Source: an uncultured Collinsella sp. (GTDB lineage: Bacteria; Actinomycetota; Coriobacteriia; Coriobacteriales; Coriobacteriaceae). From it: DNA of 64,000 nt. The notes under the pieces are model-generated. The model ran no database searches. It saw only the letters and a program-made list of their open reading frames with translations, and was not told where the DNA came from. Location: the NCBI GenBank assembly GCA_900555555.1, contig USLK01000003.1:36404-100403 (forward strand), read 5' to 3'. A program made the translations under genes and the position numbers. Shown piece after piece: positions 8,003 through 17,682 of this stretch (positions within the stretch are counted from its first letter, which is position 1; every line of letters starts with the position of its first letter).

Positions 8003-8740
8003 TCATTTTACTTCAAAGGTGGGGTCGAAGACCACCCTGCCAAGACGAACAATCGTTGAACCTTCTTCGATGGCCTGCTCGAAATCCTCGCTCATACCAC
8101 AGGAGAGCTCGGGCAGCTCAACATCGAAGGAAGACTCGAGCTCGTCGCGGAGCTCACGCAAACCGGCAAAGCAGGCCTGCGCAACGCTTTTATCCCCGCG
8201 CGGCGCCATCGTCATAAGCCCGCACGGCACGATTCCACAAAGACCACGAAGCTCATCGAAGCAAGCACGCAGCTCATCGGGAGCAAAACCGGACTTCGTG
8301 GCCTCCCCCGACACATTCACCTCGATTAATACCGGCTGAGGACCGGGCAGCTCCCCTGCATCCATCTTGCGTACCGCACGCGAGGACACCGCTCGGGCCA
8401 AATGCAGCGATTCGATGGAATGGATGAGCTCGACGCGCCCCAGGACGGCGTTTATCTTATTGGTCTGCAGGTTGCCGATCATATCGAAGCGCACCGGCGG
8501 CAGGTCGGAGACCATCGACAAGGCCTCGAGCTTGCGATTGAGCTCCTGGGGGCGGTTCTCGGCAAAACCTCGATACCCCGCATCGATAGCGGCAAGAACC
8601 TCACCGATCCCCACCGTCTTGGAGACGGCAAGCAGGGACACGTCATCGAGCGTGCGCCCCGAAACGGCAACCGCGCACTCCATGCGCTCCAAGATGCGCG
8701 AGCGCCGCTCGCCGATCCACTCGCGATACCTTTGCTCCAC
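8003..8740 (-). CDS. YggS family PLP-homeostasis protein
   Basis: Non-catalytic pyridoxal-phosphate carrier/homeostasis protein with an alanine-racemase-type barrel, about 245 residues. The PLP lysine is in LLAVSKTVG; further conserved parts are FAENRPQEL, IGNLQTNK, EVNVSGEATKSGF and SCGMSEDFEQAIEEGSTIVRLG. The start is GTG 8740 or GTG 8749; the upstream GGACGG fits 8740 better. It is followed after 40 bp by sepF, as in many Gram-positive division clusters. Confidence 0.92.
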   Translation of the reverse strand: MEQRYREWIGERRSRILERMECAVAVSGRTLDDVSLLAVSKTVGIGEVLAAIDAGYRGFAENRPQELNRKLEALSMVSDLPPVRFDMIGNLQTNKINAVLGRVELIHSIESLHLARAVSSRAVRKMDAGELPGPQPVLIEVNVSGEATKSGFAPDELRACFDELRGLCGIVPCGLMTMAPRGDKSVAQACFAGLRELRDELESSFDVELPELSCGMSEDFEQAIEEGSTIVRLGRVVFDPTFEVK

Positions 8741-8773
8741 AACGATCACCGTCCAACAACGTGTATCCAAACG

Positions 8774-8814
8774 TAAACAAAAGACACGGTGGCACCGCCG
8801 GCGCACACCGTGTC
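8774..8814 (-). terminator. Intrinsic terminator after phoU
   Basis: On the minus strand GACACGGTG-type arms (8814-8806 with 8791-8783, 9 bp perfect) are followed by CTTTTGTTT. It separates the pst-phoU transcript from yggS-sepF. Confidence 0.75.
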
Positions 8815-8843
8815 GTAGCATCCTAAACTATGAAGCGGACAAC

Positions 8844-9722
8844 CTACTCCTCGTCGTCCTCATCGTCATCCTCGCCGTTCTTGGCCGCCTCGATCAAGCT
8901 GGCGAGCTTCTCGCCCACCTCGGCCGGGTCGAGCTCGGATACGTAGCGGGCATCGGAGACCGGCTTGAGGATCACGCCCTCGCCGGACGGCACGCGCATG
9001 CGCTCCAGCTCGTCCTTGGAGGCCTCGGCGATATCGGCAACACTCCAACGCTGACCGGTAAGCAGGAAGGTCAAACGGAAGGCGGCATCGATGGAGATGG
9101 AGGCCATGCGGTCCAGGTAACGGGAGACCATGATGACGCGGCGCAGGTCGTCCAGTGCCGCGGTGTCATCCCCGCCGTCCTCGTCCACCGCGATATCGCT
9201 CGTGGACATACGGTTATAGGTGCGGAAGAACTCCTGGTAGATGGCATGCACAGCCTCGTCCTGCTCGGAGAGCTGGCCCATCTGGGACAGGTCGTTGCTC
9301 ACCAGGGCCGAAATGGAGGCGCCCAGTACGCGATACACGCACGTGGCCTCGCGGTCGATAAGATCAACGAGCTCGGCCGGCAGCTCGATATCGGAGCTGA
9401 CCTTGTGCTTGGCGGCGCGGGCGATACGGCGAACCTTATCGCTCATGCGCTGCAGGTTGAAGTTCACGTAGATGATCGTCTGCAGCAAACGGAAGTCGGA
9501 GGCGACCGGGGACTGCGTGGCGATGAGGTTGTAGCACACGGCCTCGAGATTTGCGCTGCGGGCGTCGATGGCCAGCGTAGCCTTCTGCGCCTTCTTGGCC
9601 AGTGATTTGTCATCGCTCACGAACGCCTGGACGGCATCGTGCAGCGTGAGGTCGACGGCCTCGAAGATGGACAGCATCTCGTGGCGAGCCTCGATGAGCT
9701 GACGTGAAAACAGTTTGCGCAT
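8844..9722 (-). CDS. phoU: PhoU phosphate-signalling regulator
   Basis: Cytoplasmic helical-bundle protein that damps phosphate uptake and Pho signalling with PstSCAB. 292 residues, longer than the usual 220-240 because of a C-terminal extension ending in an Asp/Glu run. Two PhoU repeats are visible: residues about 10-100, with an IATQSPVASDFRLLQTI-type motif, and about 115-210, with a VIMVSRYLDRMASISI metal-binding-type helix. Start ATG 9722 has GGAG 6 bp upstream. It is the last gene of the pst operon. Confidence 0.9.
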   Translation of the reverse strand: MRKLFSRQLIEARHEMLSIFEAVDLTLHDAVQAFVSDDKSLAKKAQKATLAIDARSANLEAVCYNLIATQSPVASDFRLLQTIIYVNFNLQRMSDKVRRIARAAKHKVSSDIELPAELVDLIDREATCVYRVLGASISALVSNDLSQMGQLSEQDEAVHAIYQEFFRTYNRMSTSDIAVDEDGGDDTAALDDLRRVIMVSRYLDRMASISIDAAFRLTFLLTGQRWSVADIAEASKDELERMRVPSGEGVILKPVSDARYVSELDPAEVGEKLASLIEAAKNGEDDDEDDEE

Positions 9723-9795
9723 GATGAGCTCCAATCAGTTGGGAACGGGCATGATTATGCCGCGCTACATGAGCACCGCACCCCTTGGGCCACGA

Positions 9796-10599
9796 TCAGC
9801 CAAAGCGGCCGGTGATATAGTCCTCCGTGCGCTTATCCTTCGGACTAGTGAAGATGGCGTCGGTCTGACCATACTCAATCAGTGTAGCAGGTTCACCGGC
9901 CACCTCCTGCAAGAAGAACGCCGTGTGGTCCGAGATACGGGCCGCCTGCTGCATGTTGTGCGTAACGATGATGATGGTCATCTCGGGCGCAAGCTCGGCC
10001 ATCAGGTCCTCGACCTTCTGAACGGAGGTCGGGTCGATGGCCGAACAGGGCTCGTCCATCAGCAAGACATCGGGTTGAACGGCAAGAACGCGTGCGATGC
10101 AGAGGCGCTGCTGCTGTCCGCCGGAGAGCGCGAGACCGTCTTTAGAGAGCTGATTGGATACCTCTTTCCACAGGTTCGCGCGCTTCAGGGACTCTTCAAC
10201 GATGTCATCGAGATCGCTTTTGCTAGTCACGCCCTGCAAGCGAGGGCCAAAAGCGACGTTCTCGTAGATGGATTTGGGGAACGGGTTGGGCTGCTGGAAA
10301 ATCATGCCCACGCGGCGGCGCAGGTCGACGGGATCGACGCCCTCGGCGTAGATATCGTTGCCGTCAAGGCGCATGGTGCCCTCGATGCGGGTGCCCTCGA
10401 TCAGGTCGTTCATACGATTCATGCAACGCAGGAACGTGGACTTGCCGCAGCCGGACGGACCGATGAACGCGGTGATCTTGTTCTTGGCGATGTTGAGATT
10501 CACGTTGGTGAGCGCATGGAAGTCGCCGTACCAGAAATCAAAATCCTGAGCGGTGATCGCGCTCTCCTGGGGCGTGGGCTGATTGCGATAGACGGTCAC
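9796..10599 (-). CDS. pstB: Phosphate ABC transporter ATPase PstB
   Basis: ATP-binding subunit of the high-affinity phosphate importer, membrane-associated. 267 residues; Walker [10 protein letters not shown] (47-55), Q-loop [20 protein letters not shown] (diagnostic of PstB), signature LSGGQQQR, Walker B VLLMDEP, switch histidine in [18 protein letters not shown] start at 10599 with AAGGAG. It lies 12 bp after pstA and precedes phoU. Confidence 0.97.
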   Translation of the reverse strand: MTVYRNQPTPQESAITAQDFDFWYGDFHALTNVNLNIAKNKITAFIGPSGCGKSTFLRCMNRMNDLIEGTRIEGTMRLDGNDIYAEGVDPVDLRRRVGMIFQQPNPFPKSIYENVAFGPRLQGVTSKSDLDDIVEESLKRANLWKEVSNQLSKDGLALSGGQQQRLCIARVLAVQPDVLLMDEPCSAIDPTSVQKVEDLMAELAPEMTIIIVTHNMQQAARISDHTAFFLQEVAGEPATLIEYGQTDAIFTSPKDKRTEDYITGRFG

Positions 10600-10611
10600 G
10601 ACGGACTCCTT

Positions 10612-11529
10612 TTACTTGCTCTTGCGAGACAGATAGCGGGCAAACAGGTTGAAGGCAAGGATGATGATCATGAGCAGGAACGCGGTGCCGTAAGCTGCGT
10701 TCATGTTAATGCCATCGTTTGCCAGCAGGTACAGGTGAACGGTCATGGGGCGACCGGAGTCGAACGGCGTGATGGGCATGTTGATGGCCTGGCCCATGGT
10801 GTAGAGCACCACGGCCGTCTCGCCGATGGCGCGGCCGATGCCCAAGACGATACCGGTGGCGATGCGGCCGAAGGCGCTGGGCAGCACGATCTTGCTCACA
10901 ACCTGCCATTTGGTGGCGCCCAAGCCGTAGGCGCCCCAGCGGATATAGCGGGGAACGGCGCGAATGGCCTCCTCGGTGGTGCGCATGATGATGGGCAGCA
11001 TGAGCAGGGCCAGGGCGAGCGCGGCCGAAAACATGGACAGGCCGAAGCCCATGGCCTCGACGAACAGAGCGTAGCCGAACAGGCCCATAACGATGGAGGG
11101 AACTGACGCGAGGGTATCGGCCGCATAACGGATGATGTTGACCAGGCGGCCCTGCTTGGCGTACTCGGCCAGGTAGACGGCGGCGAGCACGGCGATGGGC
11201 GTGCAGATGACCATGGCAAGAGCCGTCACATACAGTGTGGAGACGATCGTGGGCCAAATGCCGCCCTCTGCGTTGACGCCCTCGGGCCAACCGAAGATGA
11301 AGTCGAGCGAGATGTGCGGCAGGCCGTTGATGACGACGTACGCGATGATGGCGAGCAGCACGACCGTGGTGATGGCCGCCGCCACGCGGAACACGCCGAG
11401 CATGATGTTGTTCGATGCGTTCTTGGAGATGCGCGCCTTTTTACCGTGCGAGAGCGCGCGCTTGATGCGCTGAGCAGAGGTCTCGTTGGAAACCGCCTGC
11501 TCGGTTTGAGAATTCTTGGAGTCTGCCAT
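10612..11529 (-). CDS. pstA: Phosphate ABC transporter permease PstA
   Basis: Inner-membrane permease subunit, 305 residues, six membrane helices after a roughly 45-residue charged N-terminal arm. The EAA loop EEAIRAVPRYIRWGAYGLGA and the following helix with GIGRAIGETAVV identify it. Start ATG 11529; it begins 6 bp after pstC. Confidence 0.95.
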   Translation of the reverse strand: MADSKNSQTEQAVSNETSAQRIKRALSHGKKARISKNASNNIMLGVFRVAAAITTVVLLAIIAYVVINGLPHISLDFIFGWPEGVNAEGGIWPTIVSTLYVTALAMVICTPIAVLAAVYLAEYAKQGRLVNIIRYAADTLASVPSIVMGLFGYALFVEAMGFGLSMFSAALALALLMLPIIMRTTEEAIRAVPRYIRWGAYGLGATKWQVVSKIVLPSAFGRIATGIVLGIGRAIGETAVVLYTMGQAINMPITPFDSGRPMTVHLYLLANDGINMNAAYGTAFLLMIIILAFNLFARYLSRKSK

Positions 11530-11535
11530 GATGCC

Positions 11536-12468
11536 TTACTTCTTCCTCATCTTGGACAGCAGGCGCACCAAGCCCACCAAGGACGCGGACACGATGAACA
11601 GCACGACGCCCATGCCGAACAGGGCCGTACGGTGCAGGCCCGAGGAGTAGCTCATGTCAAGCGCGATCTGGCTCGTGAGCGTAGAGACCGGGCTGGCGAT
11701 GGAACCGGGGATGACGGGGGCGTTGCCTACGACCATGAGCACGGCCATGGTCTCGCCGATGGCTCGGCCCATGCCCAGGACGATGGCGTCGACGATGCCG
11801 AAACGCGCAGCCGGGATAACGACCTTGTAGATGGTCTGCCACTTGGTGGCGCCCATGGCAAAACTCGCCTCGCGGATGCCCATGGGGATGGAGTTGAGCG
11901 CATCGATGGTGAGCGTGGTGATGGTGGGCACGATCATGATGGCCAGCACGAACCAGGCCGTGAGGGCTCCGAAGCCCAGGCCACCGGTGATCTCGGCCAC
12001 GAACGGACGGATGATGACCATGCCGAAGAAGCCGTAGATGATCGACGGGATGCCGGCGAGCAGGTCGACGGCGGGGCTGATGAGCGCACGCACGCGAGCC
12101 GAGGCGATCTCGGTGAGATACACGGCGGTGCCCACGCCCAGCGGCACGCCGAGGACGAGCGCGCCCACGGTTACCAGTGCCGTGCCGGCGGCAAGCGACA
12201 GGATGCCGTAGTGGCCCTCGGTGGGCGCCCAGGTGAGGCTGAAGAAGTTCGCCAGGCCGATATCGGTGAAGACCGGTGCGGCCTGCATCATGGTGAACGC
12301 GAAGATCAGGATGCACGTGACCACCGCAAGGAAGGCGCAGGCGAAGAACAGGTACTGCAGGGCCTTCTCTTTGATATACGTCTTACGAGAGACCAGGGCC
12401 AGATCGCGCTTGCGCGGCGCGGCGCCCTCGGTCCCGTTCATGACCGGAGAGGTTTGGGGATCGGTCAC
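11536..12468 (-). CDS. pstC: Phosphate ABC transporter permease PstC
   Basis: Second permease subunit, 310 residues from GTG 12468, which has AAGGGGAG 7 bp upstream. Six helices; the EAA-type loop reads SIPMGIREASFAMGATKWQ, and the GMGRAIGETMAVLM helix follows. The longer open frame upstream overlaps pstS and is rejected. The gap to pstS is only 4 bp, so the two are co-transcribed. Confidence 0.95.
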   Translation of the reverse strand: MTDPQTSPVMNGTEGAAPRKRDLALVSRKTYIKEKALQYLFFACAFLAVVTCILIFAFTMMQAAPVFTDIGLANFFSLTWAPTEGHYGILSLAAGTALVTVGALVLGVPLGVGTAVYLTEIASARVRALISPAVDLLAGIPSIIYGFFGMVIIRPFVAEITGGLGFGALTAWFVLAIMIVPTITTLTIDALNSIPMGIREASFAMGATKWQTIYKVVIPAARFGIVDAIVLGMGRAIGETMAVLMVVGNAPVIPGSIASPVSTLTSQIALDMSYSSGLHRTALFGMGVVLFIVSASLVGLVRLLSKMRKK

Positions 12469-12472
12469 AAGA

Positions 12473-13345
12473 TCACTCCCCTTCTGCGGCAGCATCGCGG
12501 CCCGCCGGGATGAAACCGGCCTCACGGATCTGCTCGTCCATCTTGTCGGACAGCACGTAATCGATGTACTTGGCGGCATCGCCCTTAGGTTCACCGTTGG
12601 TGAAGAAGTACAGGTCGCGGCTCACGGGATAGCCACCGCTGGCGATGGTCTTCTCGGAGGGCTCGACATGGTTGACGCTGATGGCGCGCACGGAGGTCTT
12701 GGCATACTTGGATTCTACGAAGCCCATGGAGATATAGCCGATCGCCCCACGAGAACGGCTCACGACGTCACGTACCTGGCCGGTGCCGGAGAGCACGGCG
12801 GCGCGACGATCGAACGGCTCCCCGTCCATGACGATGGACTTGAAGGCCTCACGCGTGCCCGAGGCCTCGTCGCGGTTGACGAGCTGGATGGGCAGGTCCT
12901 CGCCACCGACCTCAGACCAGTTGGTGATCTTGCCGGAGTAGATGCCGCGCAACTGCTCGGTCGACAGGTTCTGAACCGGGTTATCCGCGTTGACGATCAC
13001 GGCGATGCCGTCATGCGCAACCGGAATGGTGGTCAAACCGAGCTTCTCCTCTTCCGCGTTCAGGCCGCGCGAGGACGTCGCGATATCGGCGGTTCCGTTG
13101 GAGACGGCCTCGATACCCGCCGAGGAACCCAGACCGCTCACAAGCACATCGATACCCTCTTCTTCCTTGAAGAGCTCGGCGGCTTGCTCGGCAATGGGCA
13201 AGCAGGTTGTAGAACCGGCAACGGTGATTTGACCAGAAGCTGTACCGGAGCTGCACGCGCTAAGCGTGAGCGTGGCCAGCAAGGCGGCGACGCAGGCCGC
13301 ACCGGACGTTACCGCATGTACGCGACGGCGCCATGACGTCCGCAG
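12473..13345 (-). CDS. pstS: Phosphate-binding lipoprotein PstS
   Basis: Surface lipoprotein that captures phosphate for PstCAB. A positively charged n-region (SWRRRVHAV), hydrophobic core and lipobox LSAC precede the mature SSGTASGQITVAGSTT. Phosphate-contact segments include AGSTTCLPIAE, a SRGL-containing loop and NRDEASGTREAF. No ATG, GTG or TTG lies at the right distance from the lipobox: the nearest sensible codon is a CTG at 13345 preceded by AGGGG, or a GTG some 60 residues before the cysteine. The 5' end therefore overlaps pgeF, and the true start is uncertain. Confidence 0.85.
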   Translation of the reverse strand: MRTSWRRRVHAVTSGAACVAALLATLTLSACSSGTASGQITVAGSTTCLPIAEQAAELFKEEEGIDVLVSGLGSSAGIEAVSNGTADIATSSRGLNAEEEKLGLTTIPVAHDGIAVIVNADNPVQNLSTEQLRGIYSGKITNWSEVGGEDLPIQLVNRDEASGTREAFKSIVMDGEPFDRRAAVLSGTGQVRDVVSRSRGAIGYISMGFVESKYAKTSVRAISVNHVEPSEKTIASGGYPVSRDLYFFTNGEPKGDAAKYIDYVLSDKMDEQIREAGFIPAGRDAAAEGE

Positions 13346-14109
13346 ATCCCCTGCTCTGCGCGATACGAGAAGAACCGTTCGTTCTGCCGCACCGTGGAAA
13401 GCTGCAGGTCGTGTATTTCGCACGGAAGGACTCCCACCTCTTCGAGCGACTGACGAATGCACTCGGACAGATCAAGCGTCCGATGCACAGTGATTTTAAT
13501 GTTATCAAATTGTTTGGAAAACATCATGAGAAGGTCAGCCGACACCTCATATTCGTCACCCAGAATGTGGGGGCCGATATAGGCAGATAGATCAGATGCG
13601 ACGCAGCCCGCAGCGTCCATAAGGGCACGCGCCGTCTTTCCGGCGATGCGTGCATAGGTCCCGCGCCATCCGGAATGCACCACTGCAAAAGCGTTTTTGC
13701 ACGTCAGAATCACCGGAGCGCAGTCGGCGTAGCACAGCATGACGGGAACGCCGGGAACTGTGCACACGATGGCATCGCATCCCTGGGAAATCTCATCCCT
13801 CGCGCGCCCGATGGCGCCGCTCGAACCCTCGCCCACAACCACCACATGATCCCCATGTACTTGGTTGGGAACCAGAAGGTTCTCGAACGCATCATCGGCA
13901 TCCAGCGCGGCTAACACACGGCGGCGATTTTCCAATACGGCATGCCCTTCATCGCCCACGTGCGTACCAAGGTTGAGCGATGAGTACGGGGGCAGCGAGA
14001 TGCCGCCCGTGCGCTCCGTAAAGGCCCAGACAACGCGTCCCGTCAGATCTCCATCAAGCGCGACACCGTTGTCAAACACGGTGCGAGAACATTTTTGTCC
14101 GGACGTCAT
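13309..14109 (-). CDS. pgeF: PgeF/YfiH family (polyphenol oxidase, LACC1-like)
   Basis: Copper/zinc-type oxidase or purine-nucleoside enzyme family; E. coli YfiH (PgeF) edits peptidoglycan precursors that wrongly carry serine. 266 residues from ATG 14109 (TTGGAG site); an upstream TTG start is less likely. Metal-site histidine/cysteine motifs: NQVHGDHV, CYADCAPV and HSGWRGTYARI. It sits directly after ftsZ, as in many actinobacteria. Its last codons overlap the start of pstS. Confidence 0.93.
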   Translation of the reverse strand: MTSGQKCSRTVFDNGVALDGDLTGRVVWAFTERTGGISLPPYSSLNLGTHVGDEGHAVLENRRRVLAALDADDAFENLLVPNQVHGDHVVVVGEGSSGAIGRARDEISQGCDAIVCTVPGVPVMLCYADCAPVILTCKNAFAVVHSGWRGTYARIAGKTARALMDAAGCVASDLSAYIGPHILGDEYEVSADLLMMFSKQFDNIKITVHRTLDLSECIRQSLEEVGVLPCEIHDLQLSTVRQNERFFSYRAEQGICGRHGAVAYMR

Positions 14110-14175
14110 GGGAAGCTCCAATCATCGGAAGGACGGCAATCGAGTTTAAACAGGTATACCCGTCCCGGGCATATG

Positions 14176-14213
14176 GCATAAAAACGCCCTCCCCGACATT
14201 CGCCGGGAAGGGC
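14176..14213 (-). terminator. Intrinsic terminator after ftsZ
   Basis: Minus-strand arms of about 10 bp (14213-14204 and 14195-14186, GCCC core with one mismatch region) are followed by a T run. It marks the end of the dcw/ftsZ transcript ahead of pgeF. Confidence 0.75.
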
Positions 14214-14237
14214 ATCGAAGCGCATGTGCTGAACAGT

Positions 14238-15380
14238 CTAGAAATTGCCGCGCTTGAGGAAGTCGGGCAGCTCAAATTGGTCATTGCCGAAGTTGGGAAG
14301 CTCGGTGCCGCCGATGTTGCGCGTGGGCGCCGTGGAAACGGGGGCAACATTGCGGGAGGAATCGGCCGCGTGGTCGCCACGTCCGGCCTTCTGGCTGGCG
14401 AACAACTCGTCCTGACGGTTGACGTTGGAATCAGTGAAGCCGGTGGCGATGACGGTGATGCGCACCTGGTCGCCCAGGGACTCGTCCACAACGGTACCGA
14501 AGATGATGTTGGCATCGGGGTCCACGGCGTTGGCAACCAAATCGGCGGCGTCGTTGATCTCCTGGATGCCCAGGTCCTTGGAACCGGCAATGGAGAGCAG
14601 GACGCGGGTGGCACCATCGATGGAGCTCTCGAGAAGGCGACTGGAGATGGCCTGCTGGGCGGCGTCGACGGCGCGGGTGTCGCCAGAAGCGCAACCGATA
14701 CCCATCATGGCGGTGCCGGCCTGCTTCATGATGGTCTTGACGTCGGCGAAGTCCAGGTTGATGACGCCCGGAACGGTGATCAGATCGGTGATGCCCTGGG
14801 TGCCCTGGGACAGCACACCATCGGCGGTGGTGAAGGCCTCGAGCATGGTGGTCTTCTTCTCGGCGATGTCGAGCAGGCGATCGTTGGGGATGACGATCAT
14901 GGTGTCGACGCTCTCGGCAAGGGTCTTGATGCCTTCCTCGGCGGACGTCTTGCGCTTGCGGCCCTCGAAGGTGAAGGGCTTGGTGACGACGGCGACGGTA
15001 AGGGCGCCCACATCGTTGAGAGCGATATCGGCAACGATGGGAGCGGCGCCGGTACCGGTGCCGCCGCCCTCTCCACAGGTGATGAACACCATATCGGCAC
15101 CCGCAAGGGCCTCGGAGATGTCGTCACGAGACTCCTCGGCCGCCTTACGGCCGACCTCGGGGTTTGCGCCGGCGCCAAGGCCGCGCGTAAGGTCGGTGCC
15201 GATGTGCACCTTGATATCGGCATCGGAAATGGCGAGGGCCTGGGCATCGGTGTTGATAGCTACGAACTCAACGCCGCGGATGCCCTCCTCGATCATGCGG
15301 TTGACGGCATTGGTGCCGCCGCCGCCCACACCGACGACCTTGATGACGGCAAGATAGTTGTTGATCTCGTTCTCGTGCAT
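14238..15380 (-). CDS. ftsZ: Cell division GTPase FtsZ
   Basis: Tubulin-like GTPase forming the Z ring. 380 residues; tubulin signature GGGTGTG (105-111), N-terminal [14 protein letters not shown]7-loop [11 protein letters not shown]. The C-terminal tail ends ELPDFLKR..., the conserved binding peptide for SepF and other partners. Start ATG 15380 with GGAGG 8 bp upstream. The 210-bp upstream gap holds a terminator for ftsQ and an AT-rich promoter region with a TTGACT element, so ftsZ probably has its own promoter. Confidence 0.98.
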   Translation of the reverse strand: MHENEINNYLAVIKVVGVGGGGTNAVNRMIEEGIRGVEFVAINTDAQALAISDADIKVHIGTDLTRGLGAGANPEVGRKAAEESRDDISEALAGADMVFITCGEGGGTGTGAAPIVADIALNDVGALTVAVVTKPFTFEGRKRKTSAEEGIKTLAESVDTMIVIPNDRLLDIAEKKTTMLEAFTTADGVLSQGTQGITDLITVPGVINLDFADVKTIMKQAGTAMMGIGCASGDTRAVDAAQQAISSRLLESSIDGATRVLLSIAGSKDLGIQEINDAADLVANAVDPDANIIFGTVVDESLGDQVRITVIATGFTDSNVNRQDELFASQKAGRGDHAADSSRNVAPVSTAPTRNIGGTELPNFGNDQFELPDFLKRGNF

Positions 15381-15547
15381 GTACGGTCCTCCGAACAGTT
15401 GTTAAAAGCCCTTGCGGGCGGCATCGCAACGTTAACCCTCAAGTAGAGACTAAAATTCGAGGTAAACTGCGTTATCTTTGCATATAATGCCACGTAAAGT
15501 CAAACCATAACGTGCGTGATTGTGAATTTCGTCACGTTTCTGCAGGT

Positions 15548-15584
15548 AAGAAACATGACCGTTCACGGTCTGCGAACGGTCATG
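15548..15584 (-). terminator. Hairpin/terminator between ftsQ and ftsZ
   Basis: Perfect 11-bp arms CATGACCGTTC (15554-15564) and GAACGGTCATG (15574-15584), followed on the minus strand by GTTTCTT. The T run is weak, so it may be leaky. Confidence 0.6.
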
Positions 15585-15590
15585 CCGCAG

Positions 15591-16814
15591 TTAGAGCGGG
15601 GCGCTGCGGAAGGTATACGCCCCGGGTTTGCGCACGTTGACGTACGTGACGCCGCTTTCCTTCTCCAAAAGGCCCATCACGACGCGCTCCTTCTCGGCGA
15701 TATTGTCCGCAGCGCCGAGCGAGACCTCGACCCCGTTGTTCAGATTCGCCGAGATGGCCTCGACCGAGGGGATGGACAGGTCTTTTATCTGCTCGAGGAA
15801 TTTCACCGAGAAGCCCTTGGCATACTCGAGGCCGGCAAGCACCACCTTGGACGTAACCTCCTTCCCGCCCTTGGGGTTGACATCGGAAGGCGCATCGGTC
15901 AGAAGCAGCGCATGCGCCATCTTTGCCGCGGCAAGCGCAGCATCGAGCCCTTCGAGCATCGTGGCACCCTCCGGCAGCTGACCGGTCTTTGGGTCCGGCC
16001 CCACCGGCTTTCCCTCGGCGCTCACCCCGGCGATCAACGATACGGGTGCGATCCAAACCCCCTTTTCGCTCACCGCCCAAGCGACATCATCGGCGGGGAT
16101 GTAGACGATGACCTTGGCCACGCGCTCGCGGGGCGTGACAACCAGGCGATGCGGGAACTCCCTTTTGATGTCGACGCCTTCTATCCAAGGGTTCGCCTGC
16201 AGAGATTCGGCGATCTTCTGCTCATCCACATTGAAAAGCGTAGTATTCTTCGGCACCTCGATCAGCTGCTCGGCAACCTTCTTGGGCAGATGGTCGCTGC
16301 CCTGCACGACGATCTCGCTCGCATCGAACAGCGACGAATTGATCAGCACGGCTCCACCGGCGGCCAAAAGCAGGCATACGCCGAGCAACAGGAATATGAC
16401 ATTGCGGCTGATCTTCACCGATGGCAGCTTGGGAGCCACGGGCTTGCGGACGGGACGCCGGGGCTCGCTCGGAGCAGCAGGCGCCGCAACCCGTTTTTGA
16501 ACTCGTGCGGAGGGTTTGGGCTTGAGCACGGGTTTACGCAGCTGCACGCGAGAAGGACGGGCGCCCGCACCGGCGCCGGTGCGCCGACGCGCCGCAGGGG
16601 GCATCTTCGAGGCGGGAATATGGACCTTGGGGCTCGCTGCTCCGGGCTTCACGTTCCCGGATGGACGAGGGGCCAGGGAGGGACGGTTCGCGGACGGCTT
16701 TGGAGACGCGGAACGCTTTGCAATCGGACGCTGCGGGGACGGGGCGCGACGATAGGTGGGTTTGGCGGGCTTAGAAGCCGAGGAATTTGACTTCTGGCTG
16801 AAGCGCGACACCAT
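15591..16814 (-). CDS. ftsQ: FtsQ/DivIB division protein
   Basis: Bitopic division protein linking FtsL/FtsB and the septal synthase. 407 residues from ATG 16814 (AAGGAG site). It has an unusually long basic Pro/Ala/Arg/Lys cytoplasmic arm of about 140 residues, one membrane helix (about 148-170), then a POTRA domain (FDASEIVVQGSDHL; NPWIEGVDIKREFPHRL; VTPRERVAKV) and a beta domain. The 5' end overlaps the end of murB by 44 bp. Confidence 0.9.
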   Translation of the reverse strand: MVSRFSQKSNSSASKPAKPTYRRAPSPQRPIAKRSASPKPSANRPSLAPRPSGNVKPGAASPKVHIPASKMPPAARRRTGAGAGARPSRVQLRKPVLKPKPSARVQKRVAAPAAPSEPRRPVRKPVAPKLPSVKISRNVIFLLLGVCLLLAAGGAVLINSSLFDASEIVVQGSDHLPKKVAEQLIEVPKNTTLFNVDEQKIAESLQANPWIEGVDIKREFPHRLVVTPRERVAKVIVYIPADDVAWAVSEKGVWIAPVSLIAGVSAEGKPVGPDPKTGQLPEGATMLEGLDAALAAAKMAHALLLTDAPSDVNPKGGKEVTSKVVLAGLEYAKGFSVKFLEQIKDLSIPSVEAISANLNNGVEVSLGAADNIAEKERVVMGLLEKESGVTYVNVRKPGAYTFRSAPL

Positions 16815-17682
16815 ACGTCTCCTTGATCCTCTCATGAACATGCTGCATGACCGCAACGACATCGGTGGCCGTGGCCTTTCCGGTATTCACGATAAAGTTA
16901 GCGTGAATATCGGATACCTCGGCACCCCCCACTGAAAAACCCTTCAATCCGCACTCCTCGATCATCGCACCGACGGCGCGATCAGCCGGATTGCGGAAAA
17001 CCGACCCGCATGAGGGGACGCCCACCGGCTGCGTACGCCGGCGCCGGGCGAGCGAGCGCTCCATGCGCTGGCGGATCTCGTCCTTGGAGGCGGGGTGCAG
17101 CGCCATGGTCACCTCCAACACGATCTCATCGTGCGGAAGACCGCAGGTCCTATAACCCCACTTGATGGACTCGGCGTCATAATGACGAATGCCCGCACCG
17201 GGCTTGTACGTGACGACGTCCTCGATCAGAGAGCCGATCCATTCGGTGCGCGAGCCGGCATTCATGGAGACGGCGCCGCCGACCGTGCCGGGGATACCCA
17301 CAGCGAACTCTAAACCCGATAGGCCTCGCGACAGCGCATCGTTCACAAGGCGCGCAAGCATGGCCCCCGCGCCGACGGTTATGGTGCGTCCGTCCTCAGC
17401 CACCACGAAACGAGAGAACTCTCGACCGAGCACGACGACCGCCCCGCGATAGCCGGCATCGGAGACCAGCAGATTGGACCCCTTTCCCAAGATGACCCAC
17501 GGCACGCGCTCGTGGCCGAGAATCTCGATCGCGCGACGCAGCGAATGGTAGCTGTGGCAGGTGACGAAGAGCTCGGCGGGGCCGCCGATACGGTAGCTCG
17601 TGTGGCGCGCAAGTTTTTCCTGCTCGACCACATCGGTATCGATCATCCCCGAAAGGGACATGAAGGCGTTGAAAGCCCCCAT
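16771..17682 (-). CDS. murB: UDP-N-acetylenolpyruvoylglucosamine reductase MurB
   Basis: FAD-dependent reduction giving UDP-MurNAc. 303 residues, type II MurB. FAD-binding ARHTSYRIGGPAEL and ILGKGSNLLVSDAGYRG; active-site region GIPGTVGGAVSMNAGS; proton donor serine in GSVFRNP; C-terminal SDIHANFIVN. The start ATG overlaps the murC stop as TAATG, so translation is coupled. Confidence 0.97.
   Translation of the reverse strand: MGAFNAFMSLSGMIDTDVVEQEKLARHTSYRIGGPAELFVTCHSYHSLRRAIEILGHERVPWVILGKGSNLLVSDAGYRGAVVVLGREFSRFVVAEDGRTITVGAGAMLARLVNDALSRGLSGLEFAVGIPGTVGGAVSMNAGSRTEWIGSLIEDVVTYKPGAGIRHYDAESIKWGYRTCGLPHDEIVLEVTMALHPASKDEIRQRMERSLARRRRTQPVGVPSCGSVFRNPADRAVGAMIEECGLKGFSVGGAEVSDIHANFIVNTGKATATDVVAVMQHVHERIKETYGVALQPEVKFLGF

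Noticed and set aside
14226..15446. 406-codon plus-strand open frame opposite ftsZ
   Set aside because: It mirrors ftsZ codons in a high-GC genome, has no ribosome site and no family character; ftsZ on the other strand is certain.
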